A stretch of 64,000 nucleotides of DNA, taken from Bacillota bacterium. Lineage in GTDB: Bacteria; Bacillota; Bacilli; Paenibacillales; Paenibacillaceae. A model generated the notes under the pieces. It made no database searches. It saw nothing but the letters and a program-made list of their open reading frames with translations, and was not told where the DNA came from. The stretch's first letter is position 1. Each line of letters begins with the position of its first letter. Below are positions 16,279 through 25,869 of the stretch, piece by piece. The position numbers and the translations under genes were made by a program. The stretch lies in NCBI GenBank assembly GCA_023391635.1, contig JAEWAQ010000038.1:1-64000 (forward strand). Direction: 5' to 3'.

Positions 16279-18243
16279 CTACCTGTTGGGCTGGATCTCG
16301 TTGAAATAGTCGCGGACCCGCTGCTGCATGGATGGCGGGAGCGGGCTGCGGTTCAGCGATTGCCGCGCTTCGGCGGCATAGGAGGCGTATACCTCCTCAT
16401 AGGATTGGAAACCGCCGTCCAGCACCGGGGCATTGCCATCATCGGACACTTGCCCGCCTTGCGAAGGCCCGCCATCGTGCTCTACATTCCCCGTACCTTC
16501 AAGCGAACGTGGTGTTGTGACGAGGCCGCGGCTGCCATTGCCGCTCCCCCCGGCGAGCCCACCCGTGCCGCTGCCCGAACCGGAGCCGACACCGCTTCCC
16601 TGGCCTGCTCCAGAGCCGGCGCCGCCTTGACCCGAACTTTGTCCGGAACCTTGACCTGACCCTTGCCCGATACCTGAACCATTACCTTGACCGGTGCCGG
16701 AGCCGCCACTCTGCCCGTTCTGACCGTTCTGACCGTTCTGACCGTTCTGACCGTTCTGGCCGCTTTGTCCATTCTGTCCACTCTGACCATTCTGCCCACC
16801 TTGCCCACCACTCTGCCCGTTCTGTCCACCCTGTCCGCTGTTTTGTCCGCTCTGGCCGCTCTGGGCACCCTGTCCGCTGTTTTGTCCATTTTGTCCGCCC
16901 TGACCATTCTGCCCACCTTGTCCACCACTCTGCCCGTTCTGTCCGCCATTTTGTCCATTCTGTCCACCGTCCTGCCCACCTCCAGCAAGACCTTCCCCGG
17001 CGCCGCCTGCTTCTCCGCCTTGGCCGGCTGAACCGCCCGGCGACCACCCCGGCTGCGGCCCACTTTCGCTCCCGCCGAGCCGGCTGCCGAGCGCTGCAGC
17101 TTGCTGCCCGAGCTGCTCCGCCATCTGCCGCGCCAGCGCTTCGATCTGTTCGGCGGTCAGCCCGTCCGCCAGCGCCTTCTCCAGCGCATCGAATGCATCC
17201 CCGCTCGCGCCATCGGAATCGCCGCCGTTCTCCATCGCATTGGCGGCTGCCTCAAGCGCGCTCTTGAGCGCTTCCGCCTGCTCCGACCCAGTCCCGTCAC
17301 CGGATTCCACCGATTTCCCTGCCAATTCCCGCAGCTTATCCGCCAAATCTCGCCGATCCTCCGGGCTCAGCCGCGCCGTCTCGCCCCTCAGGCCGTCCAT
17401 CGCTTGCTTCAACGCATCCGCATCCTTGCGCTCCAACGCCTGCCCCAATGCCCGCAACTCCGGGGAAACCTGCATCTTCTCTGCCAGATCCCCTAGTTCA
17501 GCCGCTCGATTGCGCATATCGGCACCCAGCCGTGCCAGCTCCTGCTGAGCCGACTCCAGCTCGCGAAGCGCTTCGCCGGGATCCTTCACATCCGCAAACC
17601 GATCCCGCAACGCATCCAACGTCTCGCCAAGCTTCCGACTGCCGGTCGTATCCTCCTCGACTCGCTTCGCAGCATCCGCAAGTTCTGCAACTTGTTCATC
17701 CAGCTCATCCAACTGCCGTTCAGCCGCCGCCTTCGCCGCGATCCGCTCATCCATCGGATTCGGTACGAATACGAGTACAACCGCTCCGATCCACAGCACG
17801 GCCAACACGATGGCGTAGCGCGATACAGCCGTGCGGCCAGGCCACGGGATATGCTCCTTCAACCGCTTCAAATACCGGTCCGCTGCCCGTTCCGCATCTT
17901 CCCGCTGCAGCAGCGCCACCGGACGATCGCTTGCAAGATGGCCCAGTGCCGTCATCACCGCATCCGACGTCTCCTGCAGATCCATCGTCCTGGCGGCATC
18001 TCGCTCCGTCACTCGCAAACCTAACCAACCATAAGCCAACCCACCTGCGAGTCCGATCCCCAAGAGGCCGAGCGCAAACCATTGGCCACCTGGAAGCGGG
18101 AACATGCGGCAAGCCGCCAGCATAAACAGCGCGGCACCGCTGCCTGCCAGCAAACCCACCGCTGCCGACCGGACAAGACGCATCCGCATCATCCGGCGCC
18201 GAACGGGCTGCAGCAGTATTTCCAGCTTGCTCTTACCTTGCAT
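16279..18243 (-). CDS. Membrane protein with coiled coil and Gly/Gln/Asn/Ser repeats
   Basis: 654 residues from ATG 18243, chosen for the GGAGGTGGGAAC directly upstream. The N-terminal third has two adjacent membrane segments (about 25-45 and 50-72) and a third near 135-155. A charged coiled-coil-like region of heptads follows (about 165-330; ERQLDELDEQVAELADAAKR). Residues about 400-560 are a low-complexity tract made of GQNGQ, GGQNGQS and similar units. The last 80 residues are again ordered (SYEEVYASYAAEARQSLNRS). It resembles DUF4175-type proteins often encoded beside MoxR/DUF58 genes. It may form an extracytoplasmic linker of the MoxR-linked machinery; no catalytic motif is visible. Confidence 0.75.
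   Translation of the reverse strand: MQGKSKLEILLQPVRRRMMRMRLVRSAAVGLLAGSGAALFMLAACRMFPLPGGQWFALGLLGIGLAGGLAYGWLGLRVTERDAARTMDLQETSDAVMTALGHLASDRPVALLQREDAERAADRYLKRLKEHIPWPGRTAVSRYAIVLAVLWIGAVVLVFVPNPMDERIAAKAAAERQLDELDEQVAELADAAKRVEEDTTGSRKLGETLDALRDRFADVKDPGEALRELESAQQELARLGADMRNRAAELGDLAEKMQVSPELRALGQALERKDADALKQAMDGLRGETARLSPEDRRDLADKLRELAGKSVESGDGTGSEQAEALKSALEAAANAMENGGDSDGASGDAFDALEKALADGLTAEQIEALARQMAEQLGQQAAALGSRLGGSESGPQPGWSPGGSAGQGGEAGGAGEGLAGGGQDGGQNGQNGGQNGQSGGQGGQNGQGGQNGQNSGQGAQSGQSGQNSGQGGQNGQSGGQGGQNGQSGQNGQSGQNGQNGQNGQNGQNGQSGGSGTGQGNGSGIGQGSGQGSGQSSGQGGAGSGAGQGSGVGSGSGSGTGGLAGGSGNGSRGLVTTPRSLEGTGNVEHDGGPSQGGQVSDDGNAPVLDGGFQSYEEVYASYAAEARQSLNRSPLPPSMQQRVRDYFNEIQPNR
16687..17030. 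repeat. Low-complexity tandem repeat encoding the Gly/Gln/Asn/Ser tract
   Basis: Short units such as CTGACCGTTCTGACCGTT and TGTCCGCCCTGACCATT recur for about 340 bases. All three minus-strand frames and a plus-strand frame stay open through it because of the periodicity, which produces several false open frames. The tract is likely to vary in length between strains by slippage or recombination. Confidence 0.85.
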
Positions 18244-18260
18244 GTTCCCACCTCCTATGC

Positions 18261-19331
18261 CTATTTCGCCTGTTTCCCCCGCTTCAAACGTGGACGAATG
18301 CGCCGAATGCTGACGACCACAGCCAGCACGGTCAACACGCTGTATACAATCAAAAACTCCGCCCACAGCTGGATCGGCGCCCCTTGCGCTCCTCCGCTTC
18401 CGCCCATCACCGCGAATGAGCGGAACACCGATCGCGAGAAACCCGGGTCGAACAAACTATACATGGCCGCCACCGGATTGAGGCCCATGAGATGGCCGAT
18501 CCAGCCGTAGTTCACACTCGTGCCCCGGTAAGCGTTTTGCATGATTGAATTCAGAATCAAATACAGAAACGCCGTGCCGCCGAACGAAAACAGCATGACG
18601 CCATATGTGACAATCACCGATAGCATCGTCCGTTTGAACAGCGTCGAGAACAGAATGCCGAACGCGCCGAACGCGAGCATGACGAACAGATAGAACAGAA
18701 ACACCATCGCCAGCTGAGAAGGCGAGATCCCCCCGAACAGAAAAACGATACTGTACACCGGCATCGTCGCCACCACGATCAACACCATGAAGGCGAGCGC
18801 GGCTGCCAGCTTGCTCAGAATGATCGCCGATGAAGACTGCTGTGTCGTCAGCAGCAAGTTCAACGTCTGCCGCTCCCGCTCCCCGCTTACGATGCCGGCA
18901 GTCAGCCCGGGCGCCATGAAGGCAATAAGGCCGAGCTGTGCCATGCTGATGAAGATGAACATCATTCGGCTCGCGTCCGGGTTGAACACGTTTTGACTGT
19001 TGTTCATCTGGGTGACGTACAGAAATCCGAGCGCGCCGATGCCAATGGCGACAAGATAAAAGAAGATCGCCCACATCGAGCGGACCGTCCGCATGCGCAG
19101 CGTAATCTCCTTGCCCAGCACCGGATTGATGAACACCCTGCGCCAATCGAACTTGCCGGCAGCGTCTCGGTTAGCGCGCTCACCCACGTCGCCCGCCGCT
19201 ATCGCCCCTGCACTCCTGTCAGCGCCGTCCGCCACAGCCATGCTTTTCCCCGGACGATCCCCTGCGCCTCCTGCACCTGCCACGTCCGCTCCCGTGCCTT
19301 CACCCGCGCGGCCTTCCGTATTCCCGCTCAT
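18261..19331 (-). CDS. ABC transporter permease (ABC-2 type)
   Basis: 356 residues. The first 60 are Gly/Ala/Asp-rich and probably a disordered cytoplasmic extension. The ABC-2-type core follows: RRVFINPVLGKEITLRMRTVRSMW, then six hydrophobic segments, with the family motif GIVSGERERQTLNLLLTT after the second. The start ATG overlaps the upstream ATPase stop as ATGA. With the ATPase it forms an exporter-like pair, and with the upstream membrane protein it resembles gliding-type or copper-type ABC-2 modules, but no substrate can be named. Confidence 0.9.
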   Translation of the reverse strand: MSGNTEGRAGEGTGADVAGAGGAGDRPGKSMAVADGADRSAGAIAAGDVGERANRDAAGKFDWRRVFINPVLGKEITLRMRTVRSMWAIFFYLVAIGIGALGFLYVTQMNNSQNVFNPDASRMMFIFISMAQLGLIAFMAPGLTAGIVSGERERQTLNLLLTTQQSSSAIILSKLAAALAFMVLIVVATMPVYSIVFLFGGISPSQLAMVFLFYLFVMLAFGAFGILFSTLFKRTMLSVIVTYGVMLFSFGGTAFLYLILNSIMQNAYRGTSVNYGWIGHLMGLNPVAAMYSLFDPGFSRSVFRSFAVMGGSGGAQGAPIQLWAEFLIVYSVLTVLAVVVSIRRIRPRLKRGKQAK

Positions 19332-20344
19332 TCGCCCACCCCGCTTCCCTTGGTGATTTCGAGGAACACATCTTCGAGATTGGTCTGGGCCTCGCTGAAC
19401 GAAATCAGCCGAAATCCGTGCCCGATCAAATCATGCAGCAGCTCCGACTGCTGGTCATCCTGCCCGCCGAAGTGAATATGCACGCCCTTCTCGTCGCGCA
19501 TCAGCCGGTTCACGTGCGGCCTTCCCGCGATGAACGTCTCCGCTTCCGCATCCTGGCCCGCCGTTCGCACGAGCAGAATCCGTTTCACCCGCAGCCTGCT
19601 TTGTATGTCCGCCACTTTCCCTTGCGCCACCATGAGCCCGTGCTCGATCACGCCGATCTCGTCCACCATCTCGGCCAGCTCCGGCAAAATATGCGAAGAG
19701 ATGATGATCGTCTTGCCCATGTCCTTCAGCTCTTTCAGAATTTCCCGCATCTCGATGCGGGCGCGCGGGTCGAGGCCGGAAGCGGGCTCGTCGAGAATGA
19801 GCAGCTGCGGATCGTGCACGAGACAACGGGCCAGGCACAGACGCTGCTTCATGCCCCGCGACAGCGAATCGACGTACGTCTCCTGTTTGTCCTGCAGGTT
19901 GACAAGCTCGAGCAGCTGCGGAATCAGCTTGACTCGCTCAGCCTTCGGAATGCCGTAGCTGGCCCCATAGAAATGCAAGTATTCTGTCGTCTTGAACCGG
20001 TCGTACACCCCGAAGAAATCCGGCATATAGCCGATTCGCCGCCGAATTTCCTTCGGATGCGCCGTCACATCGATACCGTCCACCTTCGCGATGCCGCTCG
20101 TCGGCGCAAGCAGCGTGGCCAGGATCGACATCGTCGTCGACTTGCCCGCTCCATTGGGCCCCACGAACCCGAATACCGTCCCGCGCCCAATGGTCAGGTC
20201 GATGCCGCGGAGCGCGTGAAAGCTGCCGAACTGCTTGGTCAAGCCGCGGATTTCGATCATCGGCGTCACTGAAGAACCGGTCGTCTGCACTTCTTCCGGT
20301 ATTCCCACTGCCCCCGCAACCCCGCCATTATCCCGAGCTTCCAT
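19328..20344 (-). CDS. ABC transporter ATP-binding protein
   Basis: 338 residues from ATG 20344, which overlaps the previous stop by one base (TAATG) with GGGAGGTG upstream. Walker A GPNGAGKS (about 62-70), Q-loop region MPDFFGVYDRF, signature LSRGMKQRL (SRGMK in place of SGGQ, as is common in ABC-2 drug/NatA-type ATPases), Walker B LLILDEPASGLDP and the H-loop SSHIL are present. A C-terminal extension of about 90 residues has a regulatory-domain-like pattern. It powers the adjacent permease. Confidence 0.94.
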   Translation of the reverse strand: MEARDNGGVAGAVGIPEEVQTTGSSVTPMIEIRGLTKQFGSFHALRGIDLTIGRGTVFGFVGPNGAGKSTTMSILATLLAPTSGIAKVDGIDVTAHPKEIRRRIGYMPDFFGVYDRFKTTEYLHFYGASYGIPKAERVKLIPQLLELVNLQDKQETYVDSLSRGMKQRLCLARCLVHDPQLLILDEPASGLDPRARIEMREILKELKDMGKTIIISSHILPELAEMVDEIGVIEHGLMVAQGKVADIQSRLRVKRILLVRTAGQDAEAETFIAGRPHVNRLMRDEKGVHIHFGGQDDQQSELLHDLIGHGFRLISFSEAQTNLEDVFLEITKGSGVGE

Positions 20345-22776
20345 TACCGCACCTCCCTTTCCCAACCGATCCCGGGCCAGGCATAGTCGACCGGCGCTTG
20401 CGCTTCCAGCTTCATGCGCACCGTGTTGCCGCTCGTCACATACGCCCCGGCTTCATCGATGAGATTTACCGCGGCCTGCGAAGCCGGCACCGTTTCCCAT
20501 TCGCCCTTCGCTTCATTCCAGATGAACAGCGCAATCGCGCCGGAAGCCCGGTCCGCCGGATAGATCGTCAGCGTGCCGCCGGCCGTCAGCCCGGTCGTGC
20601 CGTCTTGCAGCACCGGCAGCGGGTATTCGAATTCAAGACTGCCTTGCGACAGATTCAACCGGTTCGAAGGATAATCCCGTCCGAGCGTTTGCATCTCTTG
20701 CTTGGTGACGACAGGCTGAATCATCCCCGGCAAAATGACGTCATACCCCGCAGCAGCGAGCCAATCGAGCGGTTGCACCCATAGGGTCAAATTATCGGAC
20801 TTCGCCTGCTTGCCCTGGATCGTAAACCAGCTCGTCTGATCTTTGCTGAAACCGACAATCAGCGGTTTCCGCTCGCCCAGGTCGCGGCCTTCGTCATTCA
20901 TGTATCCGTTCAACAATCCGCGCTCCCTGCTGTAAGGATCGCCTTGTCCCGACTGGCGCGGGAACACGAAGCTCCCGTAATCGTTCCAGCCTGTGTAGAT
21001 GTTGCTTAACGCCGCAGCAGACAGCGTGACCGAACCGGATTCGCCTGCCTTCAGATCGCCTACCGGGAACGCCGCGCTGCCAGTTAAGATCGATATGCTT
21101 GTCAAGTCGACTCGCGTATCGTTGCGAATTTCCAGTTCAAGATTGCCTGTGGAAACGGATTTCGCGGCAACCGTGAACTGGCCGTGGCCTGCCGAAGCTT
21201 CGAACTGCAGCCAGGCTTTGCGCACCGACCAATATGGCACATCGCGCCATACCGCCGTCACTGCTTCTCCGTTCATTCGAACGCCTTGCAGCGTTTCATT
21301 CGCATCGACGTTGCCTGTGCCTCCGCCGGAAGAATCCGGGTATGGCATCAACGTCGCATCCGACTCGAAAGCAGCCCGCACATTCCCGCCCTTCGGCACG
21401 AACACGCCAACGGTGGCGGAGCGAACCGCTTCCCCGTTGCCGGCAAGCTCCACCATCCGCAAGCTGTGCGCGAGCGTCTGGTTCTTGTCTGCCGCCCCGA
21501 CATTGAAGATCACGAAGCTGCACGCAATCGACACGATCGGAATAATCCACCATGCCCATTCGCGGCGGTCGAAAGCCCTCAGAATGAGGAACAGCACCGG
21601 AGCGACGACGAGAATATAGAGAGCGAAGAACAGCACCAGCATCCCCATAGGCGGCTGCTTGATTGAAGGAAATTGTTTGATCGCATTGTCGAGTTCCCAG
21701 TAACCGTTGCTGTAACCTAACGCGATGCCGGCCATCTGGTTCAACGGTTGGCCCAGCGTGCTGCCCAGAATGCGCGACCATAGCGCTGGGCTGCCCGACC
21801 AGGTTGCCAGCGGGGCAAGCGAAGGATCGAAGGCCGCGTAGACGACCTGCCCGCTGCCGAACGTTCGGCTGGCCGCCATGATCTGCCCGGCGTCCGCTAG
21901 TATGATTTGGCCGGCTTGCAGCCTCCCGGTCGACACCGTCACGGCTGTGCCTGCATCCAGCGGTTTTTGGTCACCCCAATCGATAAGCTTGGCCGGATTT
22001 TTCCACTCGGAGGTGCCCCCGGACGCGAGGGGAACGATGTCGGCGAACGCTTCCGCCGTCTTGGCATAGCCCGCTCCGCCGGCCACGATCAAGGTGCCGC
22101 CTTGCTGCACCCACCCGCGAATCGCGCGAATCCGCTCCTCGTTCCATGAGCCCGTTGCTGTATCGTTGAGCAGCAGCATGTCGAGTCCATCCAGCTGCAA
22201 AGCCCGCTGCGGAAGCTCGTCCGGCGATATCGGCTGAACTTTAAGCCGGAGCCCTTGTTGGTTCAATAGCGGCATGAAATTGAACGTATCCGGATCGCGC
22301 GCGACAACGCCGATCAGCGTATCGTTCTGGACGTACGAATCGATGAACGCGGCGCCTTCCGTGATCGGTACGACTTGATCCGTCCCTTTCGTCTGTACGA
22401 AGCGGATCCGATTGTTGTTCTTGTTATACGAAATACCGGGAACCGTCATCTCGATGACGACCGGCGACCCGGCCGGCAGCTGCGCCTCGACGGCGAATTG
22501 CTGGTTGTATCCCCCGTTCGGCTGGATCATCGTGAATTGCAGTTCTCCTGATAGATCCTTTCCCGTCTTATTCGTCACCGTGAAGCGCAAGCGTGTCCAC
22601 CGGTTCTCCTTAACGGCGCCGGCCAGACCGATCTCTGCGCGAATTCCGATGCCATCCGCTGGCGCCGCAACCGCAGGTCCGGGCCAAGCCGTCCAAACCC
22701 CTGACAGCAAACCCGCCATCAAGATGACCGCCAAGAGCGGCCGCCAATTCCTATTTCCACTCCATCGCAACGTCAC
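20344..22776 (-). CDS. Exported membrane protein with amidotransferase-like domain, first gene of the ABC/MoxR operon
   Basis: 810 residues. An N-terminal signal peptide (about 12-37, ending AVAAPADG) is followed by beta-rich extracellular sequence (IGLAGAVKENRWTRLRFTVTNKTGKDLSG). A Rossmann-like stretch follows (LDGLDMLLLNDTATGSW...GWVQQGGTLIVAGG, about 190-240) like the catalytically inactive class-I amidotransferase folds of related VWA-operon proteins. Two membrane helices lie near 378-425 (LVLFFALYILVVAPVLFLIL), then a second large outside domain. No catalytic cysteine is evident. It probably works with the ABC transporter whose ATPase start it overlaps. Confidence 0.8.
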   Translation of the reverse strand: MTLRWSGNRNWRPLLAVILMAGLLSGVWTAWPGPAVAAPADGIGIRAEIGLAGAVKENRWTRLRFTVTNKTGKDLSGELQFTMIQPNGGYNQQFAVEAQLPAGSPVVIEMTVPGISYNKNNNRIRFVQTKGTDQVVPITEGAAFIDSYVQNDTLIGVVARDPDTFNFMPLLNQQGLRLKVQPISPDELPQRALQLDGLDMLLLNDTATGSWNEERIRAIRGWVQQGGTLIVAGGAGYAKTAEAFADIVPLASGGTSEWKNPAKLIDWGDQKPLDAGTAVTVSTGRLQAGQIILADAGQIMAASRTFGSGQVVYAAFDPSLAPLATWSGSPALWSRILGSTLGQPLNQMAGIALGYSNGYWELDNAIKQFPSIKQPPMGMLVLFFALYILVVAPVLFLILRAFDRREWAWWIIPIVSIACSFVIFNVGAADKNQTLAHSLRMVELAGNGEAVRSATVGVFVPKGGNVRAAFESDATLMPYPDSSGGGTGNVDANETLQGVRMNGEAVTAVWRDVPYWSVRKAWLQFEASAGHGQFTVAAKSVSTGNLELEIRNDTRVDLTSISILTGSAAFPVGDLKAGESGSVTLSAAALSNIYTGWNDYGSFVFPRQSGQGDPYSRERGLLNGYMNDEGRDLGERKPLIVGFSKDQTSWFTIQGKQAKSDNLTLWVQPLDWLAAAGYDVILPGMIQPVVTKQEMQTLGRDYPSNRLNLSQGSLEFEYPLPVLQDGTTGLTAGGTLTIYPADRASGAIALFIWNEAKGEWETVPASQAAVNLIDEAGAYVTSGNTVRMKLEAQAPVDYAWPGIGWEREVR

Positions 22777-22863
22777 CGCCGCAGCTCCTCTCGGTCATCC
22801 CTCTATCCAAGTATCTCCTATTCATTCTACTAAAAGGAGAGCAAGAAGTCGCTAAAGGTTATG

Positions 22864-23745
22864 TTAAGATTGAATCGCGATTTGCGTTATCAACCTCTGC
22901 ATGGGCTCGCCTTCACCGCCATAACCCGCGAACCAGACAAGCACGACGTCTCCGGCTTGCACGTCGGATATGGCTGCAAGACGACGGTTTTCACCGTCGA
23001 GCACCTGTACGGAATTCACCCATTCGTACTTTTGCCCGTCGATGATCATGAAGCCAACCGAATCCGGATTTTGCGCATCGATTACGATTTCGTCGACCGT
23101 GCCGGACAGATCCCCGCTAATGGAGGTGCCGTCTCCGGTTACTTCCACTTTTAGCCCGGTTGTCTGCCCCGGATAACTCGTAAGCACCAGACCGGCATTC
23201 CACCCCTTGACCTCGCTGCCGACCCGCAAGTCCGCGAAGCCGATCGTCTTACCGTCCTCCACGATGACGCCATCTTCGGCCATGTCCAGCCATAGTGCGT
23301 CCGGCATCTTCGGCTCCTGCCCGATCCATGTATCCGTGGATACGATCAGCAATCTGCCGTTATCCAGCGCCGTAAGCTTGCCCGTGATCGCCGGTGTCTG
23401 CCCTACCGTATACACCTCAAGCTCCAATGGGACGCGAAAACCGATTTCTTCGTAGATCGCATTAACGATTCGCTCTTTGTCCGCATCCGTAGCCGGCTTC
23501 TCGAAGTCCTTCAACTTGCGGACCTGCAAATGGACGGAATCGGCGTAGGCACCCGAAGACAAGTGCTGCAGTTCGAATTTGCCATACGTTTGTAACGAGA
23601 TTAACCTTTCCGCAAACGCCTTCAGGTCTTGCGGGTGCGTGCTCATCTGCTCCTCCCGTACGCCGCAGCCGGCTGCCAGCAGCGCCAGACAGACGATCAG
23701 CCCCGGCATTCCGATCCATCGCCTCTTCTTTGGCGCAGCCTCCAT
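22864..23745 (-). CDS. Lipoprotein of unknown function
   Basis: 293 residues from ATG 23745 (GGAGGGGGC upstream; the frame is open 21 codons further but without a better site). A signal peptide with lipobox LLAAGC places the lipidated cysteine near residue 27, so it is anchored on the outside of the membrane. The mature part has VDEIVIDAQNPDSVGFMIIDGQKYEWVNSVQVLDGENRRL and similar strands, suggesting repeated small beta domains. It precedes the ABC/MoxR operon by about 90 bases in the same direction and may be its first gene. No family recognised. Confidence 0.75.
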   Translation of the reverse strand: MEAAPKKRRWIGMPGLIVCLALLAAGCGVREEQMSTHPQDLKAFAERLISLQTYGKFELQHLSSGAYADSVHLQVRKLKDFEKPATDADKERIVNAIYEEIGFRVPLELEVYTVGQTPAITGKLTALDNGRLLIVSTDTWIGQEPKMPDALWLDMAEDGVIVEDGKTIGFADLRVGSEVKGWNAGLVLTSYPGQTTGLKVEVTGDGTSISGDLSGTVDEIVIDAQNPDSVGFMIIDGQKYEWVNSVQVLDGENRRLAAISDVQAGDVVLVWFAGYGGEGEPMQRLITQIAIQS

Positions 23746-23891
23746 GCCATTTGCCCCCTCCTGTTTCGTTTGTCGGAATATCAACTCTTCTACATTCAGA
23801 CGATTCACTTGAACCTATTGTTGCGAACAGCGGCAGCTCTTGCCAGAACGCCCGCTCCCCGGGTACTCTATCCTATAGAGGTGAATGTCGC

Positions 23892-24965
23892 ATGAACGTG
23901 CAGAAGAAGAAAGATCGCGAAGAGCTGGACAAACATATTCCCGGCATGCCCTGGTATGTCGAGAAATTTATCAACTATAAACTGCCCGACCTGTCCCCGT
24001 CCTCCTTGCTCGAATACGTGCGGGATTACGAGACGTTCTTTTCTTGGCTGCTTGCGGAGGGGCTGACGAGCGGCGAAGCCATCCGCACCATTCCGATCGA
24101 GGACCTGGAGCGGCTGCATATGGATAGTATCGACAATTATCGTATGTTTCTCGCCACGAACAAGGACAAGGCCAACAGTCGCACGACGATCAGCCGCAAG
24201 CTTTCTTCGCTGAGGTCTTTGTTTCATTATTTGAGCCAGATTGCCGAAGACGACCACTTCTATCCGCTGCTCAAGCGCAACGTGATGGCCAAGGTGTCGG
24301 TCAAGCGCACACAGAAACCGAAAGACACCGCCGCAAGACTCGAGGGCAAGCTGCTGCAAGAGTCGGAGATCAGCGAATTCATCCAGTACATCCGCAGCGA
24401 TTATGCGCATGACGTAGCCGCGAGCAAGCAGGCGACTTATGCCCATGAATTAAACCGGATCCGCGACTGCTGCATCGTCAGCCTCATCCTGAATTCCGGC
24501 CTGCGCGTGTCCGAACTCGTCAACTTGAATCTCGACGACCTGGACCTCAAGCGCAAGCTCGCTCACGTTTACCGCAAAGGCAAGAACGACGACACGTTCA
24601 AGACGCCCGTCTATTTCCGTCAGGACGCGATCGCCGACCTTGAGCAATATTTGGCCCAGCGCGAGATCCGGTATAAAGCGCCGAAACGCGAGAAAGCGCT
24701 GTTCCTCGCCATCGCCAACGGACGCAAGGAAGGTTCGCGGATGACGAAGCGGGCCATACAGGAGATGGTCGTCAAGTACGCCAAACGTTTCGGAAAACCG
24801 TATCTGTCCGTACATAAACTGCGACACTCTTTTGCTACCGACTATTATTTGCGCAACGACTTGTACAAAACGCAGGAGCAGCTAGGCCACGCGTCTCCGG
24901 AGACGACGCAAATTTACGCCCACCTGACCGATAAGACGATGGAAGAAGCGATCGATCGCAGATAA
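23892..24965 (+). CDS. xerS: Tyrosine recombinase XerS-type
   Basis: 357 residues from ATG 23892 (GAGGTGAATG upstream), the length of streptococcal XerS (about 356). The N-terminal core-binding domain opens with DKHIPGMPWYVEKFINYKLPDLSPSSLLEYVRDYETFFSWL, which is characteristic of XerS. Catalytic residues lie in NSGLRVSELVNL (Arg), RKGKNDD (Lys), VHKLRHSFATDYYL (His, Arg), LGHASPETT (His) and IYAHLT (Tyr). XerS resolves chromosome dimers at a dif site. I saw no convincing dif-like site in the bases upstream. The ParB-like gene follows about 0.9 kb later on the same strand. Confidence 0.9.
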   Translation: MNVQKKKDREELDKHIPGMPWYVEKFINYKLPDLSPSSLLEYVRDYETFFSWLLAEGLTSGEAIRTIPIEDLERLHMDSIDNYRMFLATNKDKANSRTTISRKLSSLRSLFHYLSQIAEDDHFYPLLKRNVMAKVSVKRTQKPKDTAARLEGKLLQESEISEFIQYIRSDYAHDVAASKQATYAHELNRIRDCCIVSLILNSGLRVSELVNLNLDDLDLKRKLAHVYRKGKNDDTFKTPVYFRQDAIADLEQYLAQREIRYKAPKREKALFLAIANGRKEGSRMTKRAIQEMVVKYAKRFGKPYLSVHKLRHSFATDYYLRNDLYKTQEQLGHASPETTQIYAHLTDKTMEEAIDRR

Positions 24966-25081
24966 GCGGGACAGCGGCAAACAGGGAGAAATCCTCGATT
25001 CCTCCCCTCTTACTTACTCGGCTATTTCTGTCTATTTGATCACGACCGTTCCAGACCGCTTGGCTGCTCGGCCGTTTCCGG

Positions 25082-25294
25082 TTATTTTCTGCTCTGCTTG
25101 GAAGCTAACCAAAATACGAGAATCACGACCGGGATGATGACAAACCATGAGATGTTAATTGTACTTCGGGTCAAGAAGGCAATGATTGTTAAAGCTACGA
25201 CGCCCAGAATCAAGTACAAACAGCCTCTGCCGAAAGTCTCCAAACGCTCGCACGCTCCTCTCTCGTTGTTTCCCCTCAATTCACGATTGTGCAT
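25082..25294 (-). CDS. Small two-helix membrane protein
   Basis: Up to 70 residues, with two hydrophobic segments (CLYLILGVVALTIIAFL and ISWFVIIPVVILVFWLA) and a basic C-terminus KQSRK. The ATG at 25294 has a poor ribosome binding site; a TTG at 25243 preceded by AGAGGAG would give a 53-residue protein with the same helices and may be the real start. No family recognised. Confidence 0.55.
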   Translation of the reverse strand: MHNRELRGNNERGACERLETFGRGCLYLILGVVALTIIAFLTRSTINISWFVIIPVVILVFWLASKQSRK

Positions 25295-25316
25295 CCCGTG
25301 ATCTGATCCCCAGCGA

Positions 25317-25724
25317 TCAGGAACCGCCGCCGCCCCTGTTGCGATACGCTAGCACGAGCTTCTTCGGCGCCGTTCGCAAATACGCTTCCACGATCAATGT
25401 GCGAAATTCCTCCCAATCTTCGATCTCCGCGTTCTTGATCAACACCCAGCCGTGCTGGCCGATGTAAGGCGCGCGAATGTAAGGTCCCTGCTGAACGAGC
25501 ATTTGCTGCGTTTCCTTATCGCTCTTGATGAAACAGTTGCCGCCCCAGCCCCGCTCGCCTTCGCTCATCATGACGAACGATTTGTTCCGCACTCGGAACA
25601 CCGTATGCCCGAATCCGTCGATCTTCTCCTCCGCTTCAGGAAGAACTGCACAGATGTCGCGAATCCGGTCGCGTACGCCCAGCGCAGTCTCCGATACGAG
25701 TACATGTTCATTTTCGAATGCCAT
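25317..25724 (-). CDS. MmcQ/YjbR-family protein
   Basis: 135 residues, with AGGAGG before ATG 25724. Family features are GVRDRIRDICAVLPEAEEKIDGFGHTVFRVRNKSFVMM at the N-terminus, FIKSDKETQQMLVQQGPYIRAPYIGQHGWVLI in the middle and a conserved LIVEAYLRTAPKKL C-terminus. The fold is a CyaY-like DNA-binding-type domain; the biological role is unknown. It ends with a Gly-rich tail. Divergent from the ParB-like gene. Confidence 0.88.
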   Translation of the reverse strand: MAFENEHVLVSETALGVRDRIRDICAVLPEAEEKIDGFGHTVFRVRNKSFVMMSEGERGWGGNCFIKSDKETQQMLVQQGPYIRAPYIGQHGWVLIKNAEIEDWEEFRTLIVEAYLRTAPKKLVLAYRNRGGGGS

Positions 25725-25869
25725 TTCATCAGCCTCCTCATTCGCTCTTCATTCCGGCCTTAGCCCGCTTGCTTCAATTATACAGCATGTATTGACTCGG
25801 AAGTTGTTACATGGTTTGCTAGATGATATAGACAACGGATCGATACTAGAAGAACAGGAGAATTCCGAC

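Noticed and set aside
16482..17063. Alternative frames in the Gly/Gln/Asn tract
   Set aside because: They stay open only because of the repeat period and have Arg/Trp or Leu/Thr low-complexity products without starts.
23760..23892. A dif-like site upstream of xerS
   Set aside because: No clear inverted 11-bp arms with a 6-bp spacer were found by eye.
25525..25869. Long N-terminal extension of the ParB-like protein
   Set aside because: It overlaps the divergent MmcQ/YjbR gene, has no ribosome binding site, and the ATG at 25870 has one.
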